From JACKOD01 sp041591635 (GTDB taxonomy: Bacteria; Pseudomonadota; Gammaproteobacteria; Pseudomonadales; Oleiphilaceae): a stretch of 41,023 nucleotides of DNA. The DNA lies in assembly GCA_041591635.1 (NCBI GenBank), contig JBFHRO010000001.1, forward strand, positions 1 to 41,023, in the 5' to 3' direction. Shown in pieces: positions 25,222 through 32,325 of this stretch. Made by a program: the position numbers and the translations under genes. Under the pieces are notes generated by a model. It worked only from the letters and a program-made list of their open reading frames with translations, searched no databases and was not told the DNA's origin. Position 1 is the first letter of the stretch. Each line of letters opens with the position of its first letter.

Positions 25222-25806
25222 TTAGTGCAGCGAACCGCCGGGTTTGGGGCCGACTCCAGACGCCAGTGAATTCAACTCGGCATACAAGGTGAGCGCCGCC
25301 ACGCGCACGAACTCTGCCACTTCCATACACTCCCTCTCGGCTTCTTCCGAAGCATCGATATTCTCTTCGATCTGGGTAATGGCCACCAGATCGCGCATCA
25401 ACTCCTGCAGTTCCGGGTCAAGCTTCATCAACCGGCTGCCTGCACTCAGGGCCAACCCCTCCAAAAAACCCCGGGCCCACACGCCAAGTGCTTCAATTCG
25501 CTCACCAAGCGAATATTCGTCATCGGGCAACATCAGCTCAAATTCGAAAGAACTGGACTCCAGCTGCACCAGGGTTTCACGCAAAATGTCGGTCAACAGC
25601 TGACTATCAAAATCAATATCGTTGCCTGCCAGCTCAACTCCCATATGAGCCACTACGTTTTCTTTCCACTGCTCTAGTGTTGGGCGTTTTCCACCACACA
25701 AGCTGCCGGCAAGCAAGCCATGCAGTTCGCTGGGATGATTGATCGCGCTATAACGGCTGTACATATTGGCAAGCAGTTCAAACCTGTCTAACGATTGATC
25801 AGACAT
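25222..25806 (-). CDS. YgfB/YecA-family protein (UPF0149)
   Basis: A 194-residue all-helical protein of the UPF0149/YgfB family, with HPSELHGLLAGSLCGG near the N-terminus and GVWARGFLEGLAL in the middle, the usual conserved blocks. The family has unknown biochemical function in E. coli; in Pseudomonas the homologue has been linked to regulation of the cell-wall stress response. It is first in the ygfB-pepP-ubiH-ubiI operon and diverges from the small coiled-coil gene across 269 bases. The ATG has GGAG four bases upstream. Confidence 0.9.
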   Translation of the reverse strand: MSDQSLDRFELLANMYSRYSAINHPSELHGLLAGSLCGGKRPTLEQWKENVVAHMGVELAGNDIDFDSQLLTDILRETLVQLESSSFEFELMLPDDEYSLGERIEALGVWARGFLEGLALSAGSRLMKLDPELQELMRDLVAITQIEENIDASEEAERECMEVAEFVRVAALTLYAELNSLASGVGPKPGGSLH

Positions 25807-26075
25807 AGTACTCCAGCATCTCTCAGAGTAAGCACTCGCTCGGCGGGGATAGCCGCCGGCAAACGCCCGATGGATTTATCAACATTATAAGGTTGAGCGA
25901 ACAAAGAACCAAACTTGTCACATAAACGGATCAGCGACAAGCGGCGTCTGCAAGCATCGACACTCAACAGCCATCCTTGCGCTTGCAACGATGGACATTA
26001 TTGTTTTTTCGGGGTTTCAGCTATCATAGTCAGAGCAACTCATTGATTCGTTACAGTGTTTCAGGTTAGGTCAAC

Positions 26076-26291
26076 ATGGCAGAAATAAACGGACAAGAAT
26101 TCGAGCTTTTGGCAAAAAAGGTTAGTCGATTGGCCAAATACTGTATGCAGCTTGAGGCCGACAACAATGTGCTGCGACAGCAGCAGGATGACTGGCATCA
26201 GGAACGGGCACGACTATTACAAAAAAACGATCTTGCCAAAAATCGGGTAGAAGCCATGATCAGCCGACTGCGGGCACTTGAACACCGGTAG
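26076..26291 (+). CDS. Small coiled-coil protein (TIGR02449-like)
   Basis: A 71-residue protein, nearly all coiled coil. LAKKVSRLAKYCMQLEADN and the following charged heptads suggest a ZapB-like antiparallel helix. The TIGR02449 family consists of such proteins encoded directly upstream of zapA in many gammaproteobacteria; the product here fits by size and place. It may assist division-ring assembly, but this is inference from the neighbour. The start ATG has AGG six bases upstream. zapA starts 74 bases later. Confidence 0.85.
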   Translation: MAEINGQEFELLAKKVSRLAKYCMQLEADNNVLRQQQDDWHQERARLLQKNDLAKNRVEAMISRLRALEHR

Positions 26292-26365
26292 TTCGCCACC
26301 CATCTCGGGCAGCTGCCTTTTCAGCCCCCTATGCACTATTCTGAACCCTATTGGAGCAAGGAGAT

Positions 26366-26653
26366 ATGTCAGAAAAGAATACCGTAGAAGTGCGTATTCT
26401 CGACAAAGAGTACCACGTAGCCTGCCCGCCCGACGCGCGCCATAAGCTGGAAAGTGCCGCCAAGTATCTTGACACCAAAATGCGTGAAATCCGCACCAAT
26501 GGCAAGGTCTTCGGCACCGAACGTATTGCCGTTATGGCGGCGCTGAATATTGCCTATGAGCTTCAGCAAGGGTCCCACCTCAACGAGGTCACACGCCAAC
26601 TGATCAGCCAAATGACCAAGGATCTCGACGGCGCTCTCGTCAAGGCGCCCTGA
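26366..26653 (+). CDS. zapA: Cell division protein ZapA
   Basis: A 95-residue ZapA, which binds and cross-links FtsZ filaments. The N-terminal globular region (NTVEVRILDKEYHVACPP) and the conserved AAKYLDTKMREIR and TERIAVMAALNIAYEL segments match the family, followed by a helix for tetramerisation. The ATG at 26366 is used because AAGGAG lies just upstream; a TTG at 26351 is less likely. Standard position: downstream of the ygfB-side division and followed by 6S RNA and ygfA. Confidence 0.95.
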   Translation: MSEKNTVEVRILDKEYHVACPPDARHKLESAAKYLDTKMREIRTNGKVFGTERIAVMAALNIAYELQQGSHLNEVTRQLISQMTKDLDGALVKAP

Positions 26654-26696
26654 AGCCGAAGGAATGTAGAAATTTGTAATACATCACCTTTAAGTT

Positions 26697-26724
26697 TTTA
26701 CAGCCATGACGAGATAGGTATAAT
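26697..26724 (+). promoter_or_regulatory. Sigma-70 promoter of 6S RNA
   Basis: TTTACA (26697-26702, 5 of 6) and a perfect TATAAT (26719-26724) are 16 bases apart. The predicted start near 26732 coincides with the 5' side of the 6S RNA closing stem. Confidence 0.75.
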
Positions 26725-26734
26725 GGGTTCCAGA

Positions 26735-26911
26735 GTTCCCTGCATTGTTTGCCAGCCGGACAGGTCCTCGAGCCGATAAATTCATACCAGGTGGCTTTTT
26801 GCGTACAATGTGAGCATGTCCTCTGTTGAGGAAAGCCTGATTTGTAGCAGTTGTCACCGCCTTGAGCCTCAGGGTTCAAGGTCTTGTTCGGTAGCGACAC
26901 ATGCGGGGAGC
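26735..26911 (+). ncRNA. ssrS: 6S RNA
   Basis: A 6S RNA of about 177 bases between zapA and ygfA, the usual place. Recognisable against the E. coli RNA: GAGCCGATA followed by TTCATACCA on the 5' side of the bubble, GTGAGCATG in the centre, and CCTTGAGCCTCAGGGTTCAAGG on the 3' side. The closing stem forms from GTTCCCTGCAT (26735-26745) and ATGCGGGGAGC (26901-26911), 11 pairs including G-U. 6S RNA mimics an open promoter, binds sigma-70 RNA polymerase in stationary phase and serves as template for pRNA. Ends are inferred from the stem and could be off by a few bases. Confidence 0.92.
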
Positions 26912-26919
26912 TTTTTTAT
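26901..26919 (+). terminator. 6S RNA 3' stem side with T-run
   Basis: The 3' half of the 6S closing stem is directly followed by six T (26912-26917), consistent with intrinsic termination or a processed 3' end before ygfA. Confidence 0.55.
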
Positions 26920-26965
26920 TTGCCTGCCTTCACGCTTTTCCCAGGCACTTCCGCCCGATTCGATC

Positions 26966-27559
26966 ATGATGCCAGCCGTGCACAAAAAAGCGCTTCGTCA
27001 ACAGATGCGACAGAAACGCCGCGGACTGAACAAGCATGCTCGTGCTTGCGCAGCACAAAGACTCGCACGCCGGATTCACAGCCATCCCGCCTACTGGCGC
27101 TGCAAGAGCATCGCTCTTTACCTGGCAAATGACGGTGAGATCGACCCTCGCCCGCTCTTGCGCTGGGCCCTGAAAAACAACAAAAAGTGCTATCTTCCCG
27201 TGCTCGATCCGGTGCGACACAACAGGCTCTGGTTCTGCACCTACACCAGAACCACACGGCTTCGAAAGAATCGCTACGGCATTTCCGAACCCTGCCTGAA
27301 AAACGCAACACGCAGACCCGCCTGGTCACTTGATCTGATTTTAATGCCGCTGGTGGCTTTTGATGTGCAAGGGGCACGACTGGGGATGGGGGGAGGATAC
27401 TACGACCGCACACTGGAATTCATAAAACAACGCAATAGCGCCCATAAGCTCTACGGTCTTGCCTATGACTTCCAGAAAACCAGGATGCTAACTATCGAAG
27501 ACTGGGACATTCCCATGAACGGAATATTTACCGAGACGGCTTTTTATCCCGTGCGATAG
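26966..27559 (+). CDS. 5-formyltetrahydrofolate cyclo-ligase (YgfA family)
   Basis: A 197-residue 5-FCL, which converts 5-formyltetrahydrofolate to 5,10-methenyltetrahydrofolate with ATP. The N-terminal KKALRQQMRQKRRGL and the C-terminal signature DLILMPLVAFDVQGARLGMGGGYYDRTL are clear. The ATG pair at 26966/26969 is used; a longer frame starting at 26810 would lie inside the 6S RNA and is rejected. No good Shine-Dalgarno is visible. Its start is about 55 bases beyond 6S RNA, so it may be read from the ssrS promoter, as in E. coli. Convergent with the microprotein gene. Confidence 0.92.
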   Translation: MMPAVHKKALRQQMRQKRRGLNKHARACAAQRLARRIHSHPAYWRCKSIALYLANDGEIDPRPLLRWALKNNKKCYLPVLDPVRHNRLWFCTYTRTTRLRKNRYGISEPCLKNATRRPAWSLDLILMPLVAFDVQGARLGMGGGYYDRTLEFIKQRNSAHKLYGLAYDFQKTRMLTIEDWDIPMNGIFTETAFYPVR

Positions 27560-27599
27560 CCCAAAACACTACCGCACGAATCGAACACTCAACCACAGG

Positions 27600-27746
27600 C
27601 TATTTGACCGCTGGCATCACCAGCGCATAACCGGCATTGGTATGAGGACGCTCCTGGCCAGCAAACACCGATGTAAACCCGCTGATTGCCAGACCAATAC
27701 AAAAAATAACCCCTAATGCAACGATACTATCTGGCTTACGCTTCAT
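27600..27746 (-). CDS. Single-helix membrane microprotein, unknown function
   Basis: A 48-residue product. The ATG at 27746 follows the strong ribosome-binding site GAGGAGAGGAA, which supports it over the longer frame from 27803. The protein has a basic start (MKRKPDS), one hydrophobic helix (about residues 8-29, IVALGVIFCIGLAISGFTSVF) ending in a signal peptidase-like AGQ, and a short polar tail. It could be an inner-membrane microprotein or a secreted peptide of about 19 residues. I do not recognise a family. It lies in a low-GC interval between ygfA and ilvA. Confidence 0.5.
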   Translation of the reverse strand: MKRKPDSIVALGVIFCIGLAISGFTSVFAGQERPHTNAGYALVMPAVK

Positions 27747-28089
27747 TTCCTCTCCTCTACAGCCACTGGTCAGCATTAAAACCATCGAAAGAACAGCCAA
27801 CAAAACCCGAACCCTGTGTCATCACGCTTGCCAAAAGACAGAGTCCGACCCCTTGAATAATCCGGACCTCAAGTTAGCTTCACAAACACACCTATCGAAT
27901 GAAGTAAGAACGCTAACTTGATGACTTAAGGTAAGAATAAGAAACTTTACAAAATATGCAAAAAAATAATTTGATTATTTTGAGCACAGCGTCATCATTG
28001 ACATTCTATCAAATACCCCCAGCGTCACGACAACCCTTAACACAAGAATTTGTTGTTTCCATTTCACAAAAACACAAGCCACTTGCACA
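27747..28089. other. AT-rich intergenic region with inverted repeats
   Basis: About 340 bases without a convincing gene, visibly richer in A/T than its surroundings. It contains the GTCCG/CGGAC pair (27843-27867) beside the sequence AGAGTCCGACCCC, and a perfect 10-bp inverted repeat (27869-27921). It must also hold the promoter of the microprotein gene and the ilvA 3' region; no T-rich terminator was found after ilvA. Confidence 0.5.
27869..27921. repeat. Perfect 10-bp inverted repeat, 33-base spacer
   Basis: TCAAGTTAGC (27869-27878) and GCTAACTTGA (27912-27921) are exact inverted copies. They lie upstream of the microprotein gene on its strand and may be an operator, a hairpin, or the ends of a small degenerate element. 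Confidence 0.55.
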
Positions 28090-29604
28090 TCAACCCAAAA
28101 ACAGCTGATAGGCCGGGTTGTCTGATTCCTCCCAGTAACGGAACCCCACTTTATCCAGCATGGCAACAAATTCTGACCGGTCGGCGTCATCCACCTGAAC
28201 GCCCATCAACACGCGGCTGTAGGCGGCTCCATGATTACGGTAGTGGAACATGGAGATATTCCAGCGCGTTCCCAATGACATTAAAAACCGCATCAGGGCA
28301 CCCGGGCGCTCGGGAAATTCAAATCGAAACACCTTTTCATTGTGAACATTGACGGCGTGTCCACCTACCATGTGGCGAATATGCAGTTTCGCCAATTCAT
28401 TGTCGGTCAAATCAACCACCGGATAACCAGACTCCGTCAGACTTTCAACCAGCTCTTCGCGCCCTTTGCCGCCGTGCTCAATTTGCACACCGACAAATAT
28501 TCTCGCGTCCTGCTGATCGGCATAGCGGTAATTGAATTCAGTAATATTGCGCTTGCTCAGGGCCTGAATGAACTTCTTGAAGCTTCCAGGCTTTTCCGGC
28601 AAGGTCACCGCAAGCACGGCCTCCCGTTTCTCACCGATTTCGGTACGTTCGGAGATATAGCGCAGACGATCAAAATTGACGTTGGCACCGCTCACTACGG
28701 CCACCAGATTTTCGTTAACAAGACCTTCCCGCTCGACGTATTTCTTTAAACCCGCCACAGCCAAAGCCCCCGCAGGCTCGGCAATGGATCTTGCATCATC
28801 AAATACATCCTTGATGGCAGCACAGATTTCATCGGTAGTGACCTTGATCACCTCGTCAACGCAACTCATGGCGACTTCAAACGGCAGCTCACCGATTTGC
28901 TTCACCGCCACTCCGTCAGCAAAAATGCCCACCTCATCGAGAATCACCCTGCGACGATGCCGCATGGCTTCGTACAAACAAGCGGACTCCTCAGACTCCA
29001 CCCCGATGACCTTGATCGAGGGGCGCAGATATTTGATGTACGCAGCCATCCCTGCCACCAGCCCGCCACCGCCCACCGGGATGAACACCGCATGCAGGGG
29101 CGCCGTGTGCTGCCACATCAGTTCCATCGCCACCGTGCCCTGACCGGCGATAACCTCTTCATCGTCATAAGGCGGGATGTACACGTAGCCTTTCTTTTCA
29201 ACCAGCTCACGGGCATGCGTGGCCGCCTCATCAAAAGCATCGCCCTTGAGAATCACCTTGGCACCCCGTGATCGCACCGAATTCACTTTGATTTCCGGCG
29301 TCGTTTGCGGCATCACAATCGTCGCTTTGATTCCCAGTTTTTGCGCCGCCAGAGCAACACCCTGAGCATGATTGCCCGCTGAAGCGGCAATCACACCGCG
29401 AGCCTTGTCGGCCTCGGACAACTGGGCCACCTTGTTATAGGCACCGCGAATCTTGAAAGAAAATACGGGCTGAAGGTCCTCTCTTTTCAACAAAATGTGA
29501 TTCGAAAAACGCTCACTCAAAAAGCGGGCCAATGTCAGAGGTGTTTCGATGGCAACATCATAAACACGGGCATCAAGGATTTTCTTTATATATCGTTGCG
29601 GCAT
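28090..29604 (-). CDS. ilvA: Threonine ammonia-lyase, biosynthetic
   Basis: A 504-residue PLP enzyme making 2-oxobutanoate from threonine, the first step of isoleucine synthesis. The PLP lysine is K51 in FSFKIRGAYNKV. The phosphate-cradling SAGNHAQG follows, and PVGGGGLVAG is also present. Two ACT-like regulatory domains occupy the last 180 residues (LPEKPGSFKKFIQAL and FPERPGALMRFLMSL), as in the isoleucine-inhibited long form. The start ATG at 29604 gives the family N-terminus MPQRYIKKILDARVYDVA; the upstream frame to 29772 is not supported. It lies 257 bases downstream of nhaA. Confidence 0.95.
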   Translation of the reverse strand: MPQRYIKKILDARVYDVAIETPLTLARFLSERFSNHILLKREDLQPVFSFKIRGAYNKVAQLSEADKARGVIAASAGNHAQGVALAAQKLGIKATIVMPQTTPEIKVNSVRSRGAKVILKGDAFDEAATHARELVEKKGYVYIPPYDDEEVIAGQGTVAMELMWQHTAPLHAVFIPVGGGGLVAGMAAYIKYLRPSIKVIGVESEESACLYEAMRHRRRVILDEVGIFADGVAVKQIGELPFEVAMSCVDEVIKVTTDEICAAIKDVFDDARSIAEPAGALAVAGLKKYVEREGLVNENLVAVVSGANVNFDRLRYISERTEIGEKREAVLAVTLPEKPGSFKKFIQALSKRNITEFNYRYADQQDARIFVGVQIEHGGKGREELVESLTESGYPVVDLTDNELAKLHIRHMVGGHAVNVHNEKVFRFEFPERPGALMRFLMSLGTRWNISMFHYRNHGAAYSRVLMGVQVDDADRSEFVAMLDKVGFRYWEESDNPAYQLFLG

Positions 29605-29731
29605 GGGCTTTGGGGCTTCTTGTTGATTAAAAATAGGGAGGGGTAGATTGTCGTTGCCGGCGTTCTGGCAGAAGGGCCGGAGCAGGGTGCGACAAGAAAC
29701 CAACAGAATCAAGATACAGCTTGAGCGCGAA

Positions 29732-29760
29732 ATTCTAGCGCAAAGCTGCCAGGGGTTCGA
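29732..29760 (-). promoter_or_regulatory. Candidate sigma-70 promoter for ilvA
   Basis: On the minus strand TCGAAC (29755-29760) and TAGAAT (29732-29737) are 17 bases apart. The -35 box is weak. The leader would be about 120 bases; no leader peptide rich in Ile/Thr codons was seen. Confidence 0.35.
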
Positions 29761-29806
29761 GTATCCGCGCACGTTTGTGTGAATTGCCCCGATGGCAGCA
29801 ACGGGC

Positions 29807-29843
29807 GGTTGCCTGTACTTGTAAGATCAGCGTACAGGCAACC
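29807..29843. repeat. Perfect 12-bp inverted repeat between nhaA and ilvA
   Basis: GGTTGCCTGTAC (29807-29818) and GTACAGGCAACC (29832-29843) form a perfect 12-bp stem with a 13-base loop, 18 bases beyond the nhaA stop codon. On the minus strand no T-run follows, so it is either an atypical terminator or an operator. Confidence 0.6.
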
Positions 29844-29861
29844 CACGGAGAAGCGGCGGAA

Positions 29862-31043
29862 CTAAGCAACCCGCCGAGGGAGAACCACATTCAACAGCAG
29901 ATAACCCAAAAGCCCCGACAGCAATGAGCCCACCAGAATTCCCAAGCGTTCATCAAACACGTGAGAAACCGCTGTGGTACTGCTGAACGCCAGCGATCCG
30001 ATAAACAGACTCATGGTAAACCCGACACCACAGAGAATTGCCACCCCCAGCAACTGAATCCAGCTCACCCCTGTGGGCAATACTACCCAACGCAGCTTCG
30101 CGGCTATCCAGCAAAAACCAAACACGCCCAACGGCTTGCCAAGCAACAGACCCAACATGATCCCCAGTGGCACAGGATGGGTAAAGGACTCCATGCTCAA
30201 ACCTTCGAAGGGCAAACCTGCATTGGCAAAGGCAAACACCGGCAAAATGAAAAACGATACCGAGGGGTGAAGATCATGCTCAAGCTCTCGCGCCGGCGAA
30301 CGCTCGGGGTCTTTTGGACAGCGCAACGGAATAAACATGGCAAGAACAATACCTGCCAGCGTTGCGTGAACTCCCGATTTCAGCACGGCCGCCCACATGA
30401 TAAACCCCACCAGCATGTAAGGCACAGGTACCGAGATCTTCAACATCCGATTCATGACGAACAAGACCACCAGACAACTGCAGGCAACAGTCAAGGCGAA
30501 GAGCGACAGATCGTGCGTGTAGAAAATGGCGATCACCACGATGGCACCAACATCGTCAAACACCGCCAGCGACACCAGAAAAACCTTGAGTGACAGCGGC
30601 ACGCGCTTACCAAGCAGCGCCAGCACGCCCATGGCAAAAGCAATATCCGTGGCCGCAGGAATGGCCCATCCCCCCAGGGTTTCAGGGCTTCTCCAGTTAA
30701 TGGCTGCGTAAATCAGCGCTGGCACCAGCATCCCGCCAAAGGCGCCAACGGCGGGCAAGACGATTTTCCGCACTTCTGACAACTCGCCCTCGAGCACTTC
30801 GCGCTTGAGCTCAAGACCGATGAGAAAGAAAAAAACCGCCATCAGTCCATCATTGATCCACAACAGCAAGGGCTTGCCGATAAATAGAGGGCCGAAGCGA
30901 ATTTCCACCGGCACTTCAAGAAATTGACTGTAAATGGCAGCGAGCACAGGGGTATTGGCGAAAAACAATGCCAACATCGCCGCAACACAAAGCAAAATGC
31001 CACTGGCCGAATCTTTCTTCAAGAAATCCTTTATTTCCTGCAT
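29862..31043 (-). CDS. nhaA: Na+/H+ antiporter NhaA
   Basis: A 393-residue NhaA with about twelve membrane helices, exchanging one Na+ for two H+ and supporting pH and salt tolerance. The essential aspartate pair is in SLAVFDDVGAIVV, and the third functional aspartate in PAATDIAFAMGVL. GIELKREV-like FLIGLELKREVLEGEL and the ending GFTMSLFIGSLAF are family marks. ATG 31043 is chosen over GTG 31049 because GGAG lies seven bases upstream. A TATACT -10 box sits about 60 bases upstream. No nhaR regulator gene is next to it. Confidence 0.96.
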   Translation of the reverse strand: MQEIKDFLKKDSASGILLCVAAMLALFFANTPVLAAIYSQFLEVPVEIRFGPLFIGKPLLLWINDGLMAVFFFLIGLELKREVLEGELSEVRKIVLPAVGAFGGMLVPALIYAAINWRSPETLGGWAIPAATDIAFAMGVLALLGKRVPLSLKVFLVSLAVFDDVGAIVVIAIFYTHDLSLFALTVACSCLVVLFVMNRMLKISVPVPYMLVGFIMWAAVLKSGVHATLAGIVLAMFIPLRCPKDPERSPARELEHDLHPSVSFFILPVFAFANAGLPFEGLSMESFTHPVPLGIMLGLLLGKPLGVFGFCWIAAKLRWVVLPTGVSWIQLLGVAILCGVGFTMSLFIGSLAFSSTTAVSHVFDERLGILVGSLLSGLLGYLLLNVVLPRRVA

Positions 31044-31101
31044 CCCCACACTCCACTGAATAATTGCCTGAGATTCATAAGGTTACATCGATTGGCCGGG
31101 C

Positions 31102-31107
31102 AGTATA
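31102..31107 (-). promoter_or_regulatory. Candidate -10 box of nhaA
   Basis: TATACT on the minus strand, preceded by GGGG. No -35 at ideal distance is evident (TTGGCA is 14 bases upstream). It lies between inverted 8-mers AAGGTTAC (31079-31086) and GTAACCTT (31140-31147), which might bind a regulator. Confidence 0.3.
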
Positions 31108-31157
31108 CCCCGACACCAAAATGCCAATACTTACAATAGCGTAACCTTTCGCACAAA

Positions 31158-32162
31158 TTACGCCGGGGCCGAAACCATGGCCAAAAGCGTATCCAGCATC
31201 CGGTTGGAGAACCCCCACTCATTGTCATACCAGGCCATGACCTTCACCTGACGCCCGCACACGCGCGTCTGGCTCGCATCGAAGACGGCAGAAGCAGGAT
31301 TATGATTGAAATCAATCGATACCAGTGGCAGATCGTTGTACTCCAGAACCGGCGATACAGCAGCCGCCTGCTTCATGATGGCATTGATGTCGTCGGCACA
31401 GGTTGGTTTGCCGGCAATAAACGACAGATCCACCAAAGATACGTTAGCCAGCGGAATCCGGATTGCCTGACCGTCAAGACGCCCCTGCAATTGCGGCAAC
31501 ACCAATCCTACGGCAGCGGCAGCGCCGGTTTTGGTGGGGATCATGGAAAGGACGGCCGCACGGGCACGGTACATATCCTTGTGATACATATCGCCCAAAT
31601 GCTGATCATTGGTGTAGGCATGAATAGTGGTCATCAGCCCGCTCTCTATGCCAATGCTTTCATGCAGCACCTGCGCAATGGGGGCCAGGCAATTGGTGGT
31701 ACAGGAGGCATTGGACACAAGCCGATGCGCCTGTCGCAGAATCTGCGTGTTAACGCCAAAGACAACGGTGGCATCAACTCCCTCGGCAGGCGCCGAAATC
31801 AGCACCTTGCCGGCGCCGGCATCCAGATGCTTGCGGGCATCGGTGGCATTGGTAAAACGCCCGGTGCATTCGAGCACTACATCAACATTGAGCGCCGCCC
31901 AAGGCAGTTTCTGCGGTTCTTTTTCGGCCACCACCGCCACATCATCCACCCCGATGGTCAGCTTTCCTGCACCGGGAGTAACCTTTTGTGCAAACCGCCC
32001 ATGCACCGAATCGTATTGCAAGAGATGCGCATTGGTTTTCGCATCGCCAAGATCATTGACCGCGACGACCTCAATACGATCACGGTAGCCATTCTCATAG
32101 AGCGCACGCACAATATTTCTGCCGATACGCCCAAAACCGTTAATCGCAATTCTCACTGCCAT
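31158..32162 (-). CDS. gap: Type I glyceraldehyde-3-phosphate dehydrogenase (Epd/GapB-like clade)
   Basis: A 334-residue NAD(P)-dependent dehydrogenase with a Rossmann start, AVRIAINGFGRIGRN. The catalytic cysteine is C154 in SNASCTTNCLAP and the general base H181 in TIHAYTNDQ. D37 in AVNDL suggests NAD preference. The middle (MIPTKTGAAAAVGLVLPQL) is typical GAPDH, while the N-terminus (GRNIVRALYENG) and the C-terminal LPLVSIDFNHNPASAVFDASQTRV stretch also resemble erythrose-4-phosphate dehydrogenase (Epd). Either glycolytic/gluconeogenic GAPDH or Epd is possible; GAPDH is favoured. The start ATG at 32162 is preceded by GGGGGTGAC. Divergent from the metallophosphoesterase. Confidence 0.88.
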   Translation of the reverse strand: MAVRIAINGFGRIGRNIVRALYENGYRDRIEVVAVNDLGDAKTNAHLLQYDSVHGRFAQKVTPGAGKLTIGVDDVAVVAEKEPQKLPWAALNVDVVLECTGRFTNATDARKHLDAGAGKVLISAPAEGVDATVVFGVNTQILRQAHRLVSNASCTTNCLAPIAQVLHESIGIESGLMTTIHAYTNDQHLGDMYHKDMYRARAAVLSMIPTKTGAAAAVGLVLPQLQGRLDGQAIRIPLANVSLVDLSFIAGKPTCADDINAIMKQAAAVSPVLEYNDLPLVSIDFNHNPASAVFDASQTRVCGRQVKVMAWYDNEWGFSNRMLDTLLAMVSAPA

Positions 32163-32214
32163 AGCCGTCACCCCCAAAAATTCTGCCACACACAAGACAC
32201 CCAGAGCAGCCCAG

Positions 32215-32244
32215 GTAATACCCAGTTTAGGTAAGGAACATCAA
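32215..32244 (-). promoter_or_regulatory. Candidate promoter of the gap gene
   Basis: On the minus strand TTGATG (32239-32244) and TATTAC (32215-32220) are 18 bases apart, each 4 of 6 to consensus. The leader would be about 45 bases. Confidence 0.3.
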
Positions 32245-32325
32245 ATAAGACACTGATTGAACACCCTCAAAGATAAAAACCGCCTAAACTCTAGTAATCC
32301 GACAAATCACACACGGGAAATGCGC

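Noticed and set aside
26640..26900. An 86-codon minus-strand frame across 6S RNA
   Set aside because: Overlaps the 6S RNA and its promoter; no protein features.
26810..26965. An upstream extension of ygfA starting inside 6S RNA
   Set aside because: The extension has no family similarity and lies in the structured RNA; the ATG at 26966 gives the normal N-terminus.
28197..28282. Hairpin-like patterns in the ilvA 3' region, considered as attenuator or CRISPR-like repeat
   Set aside because: They lie inside coding sequence for the C-terminal ACT domain and do not repeat at a regular spacing.
31302..32234. A 310-codon plus-strand frame opposite gap
   Set aside because: Antisense frame over a gene with intact catalytic residues.
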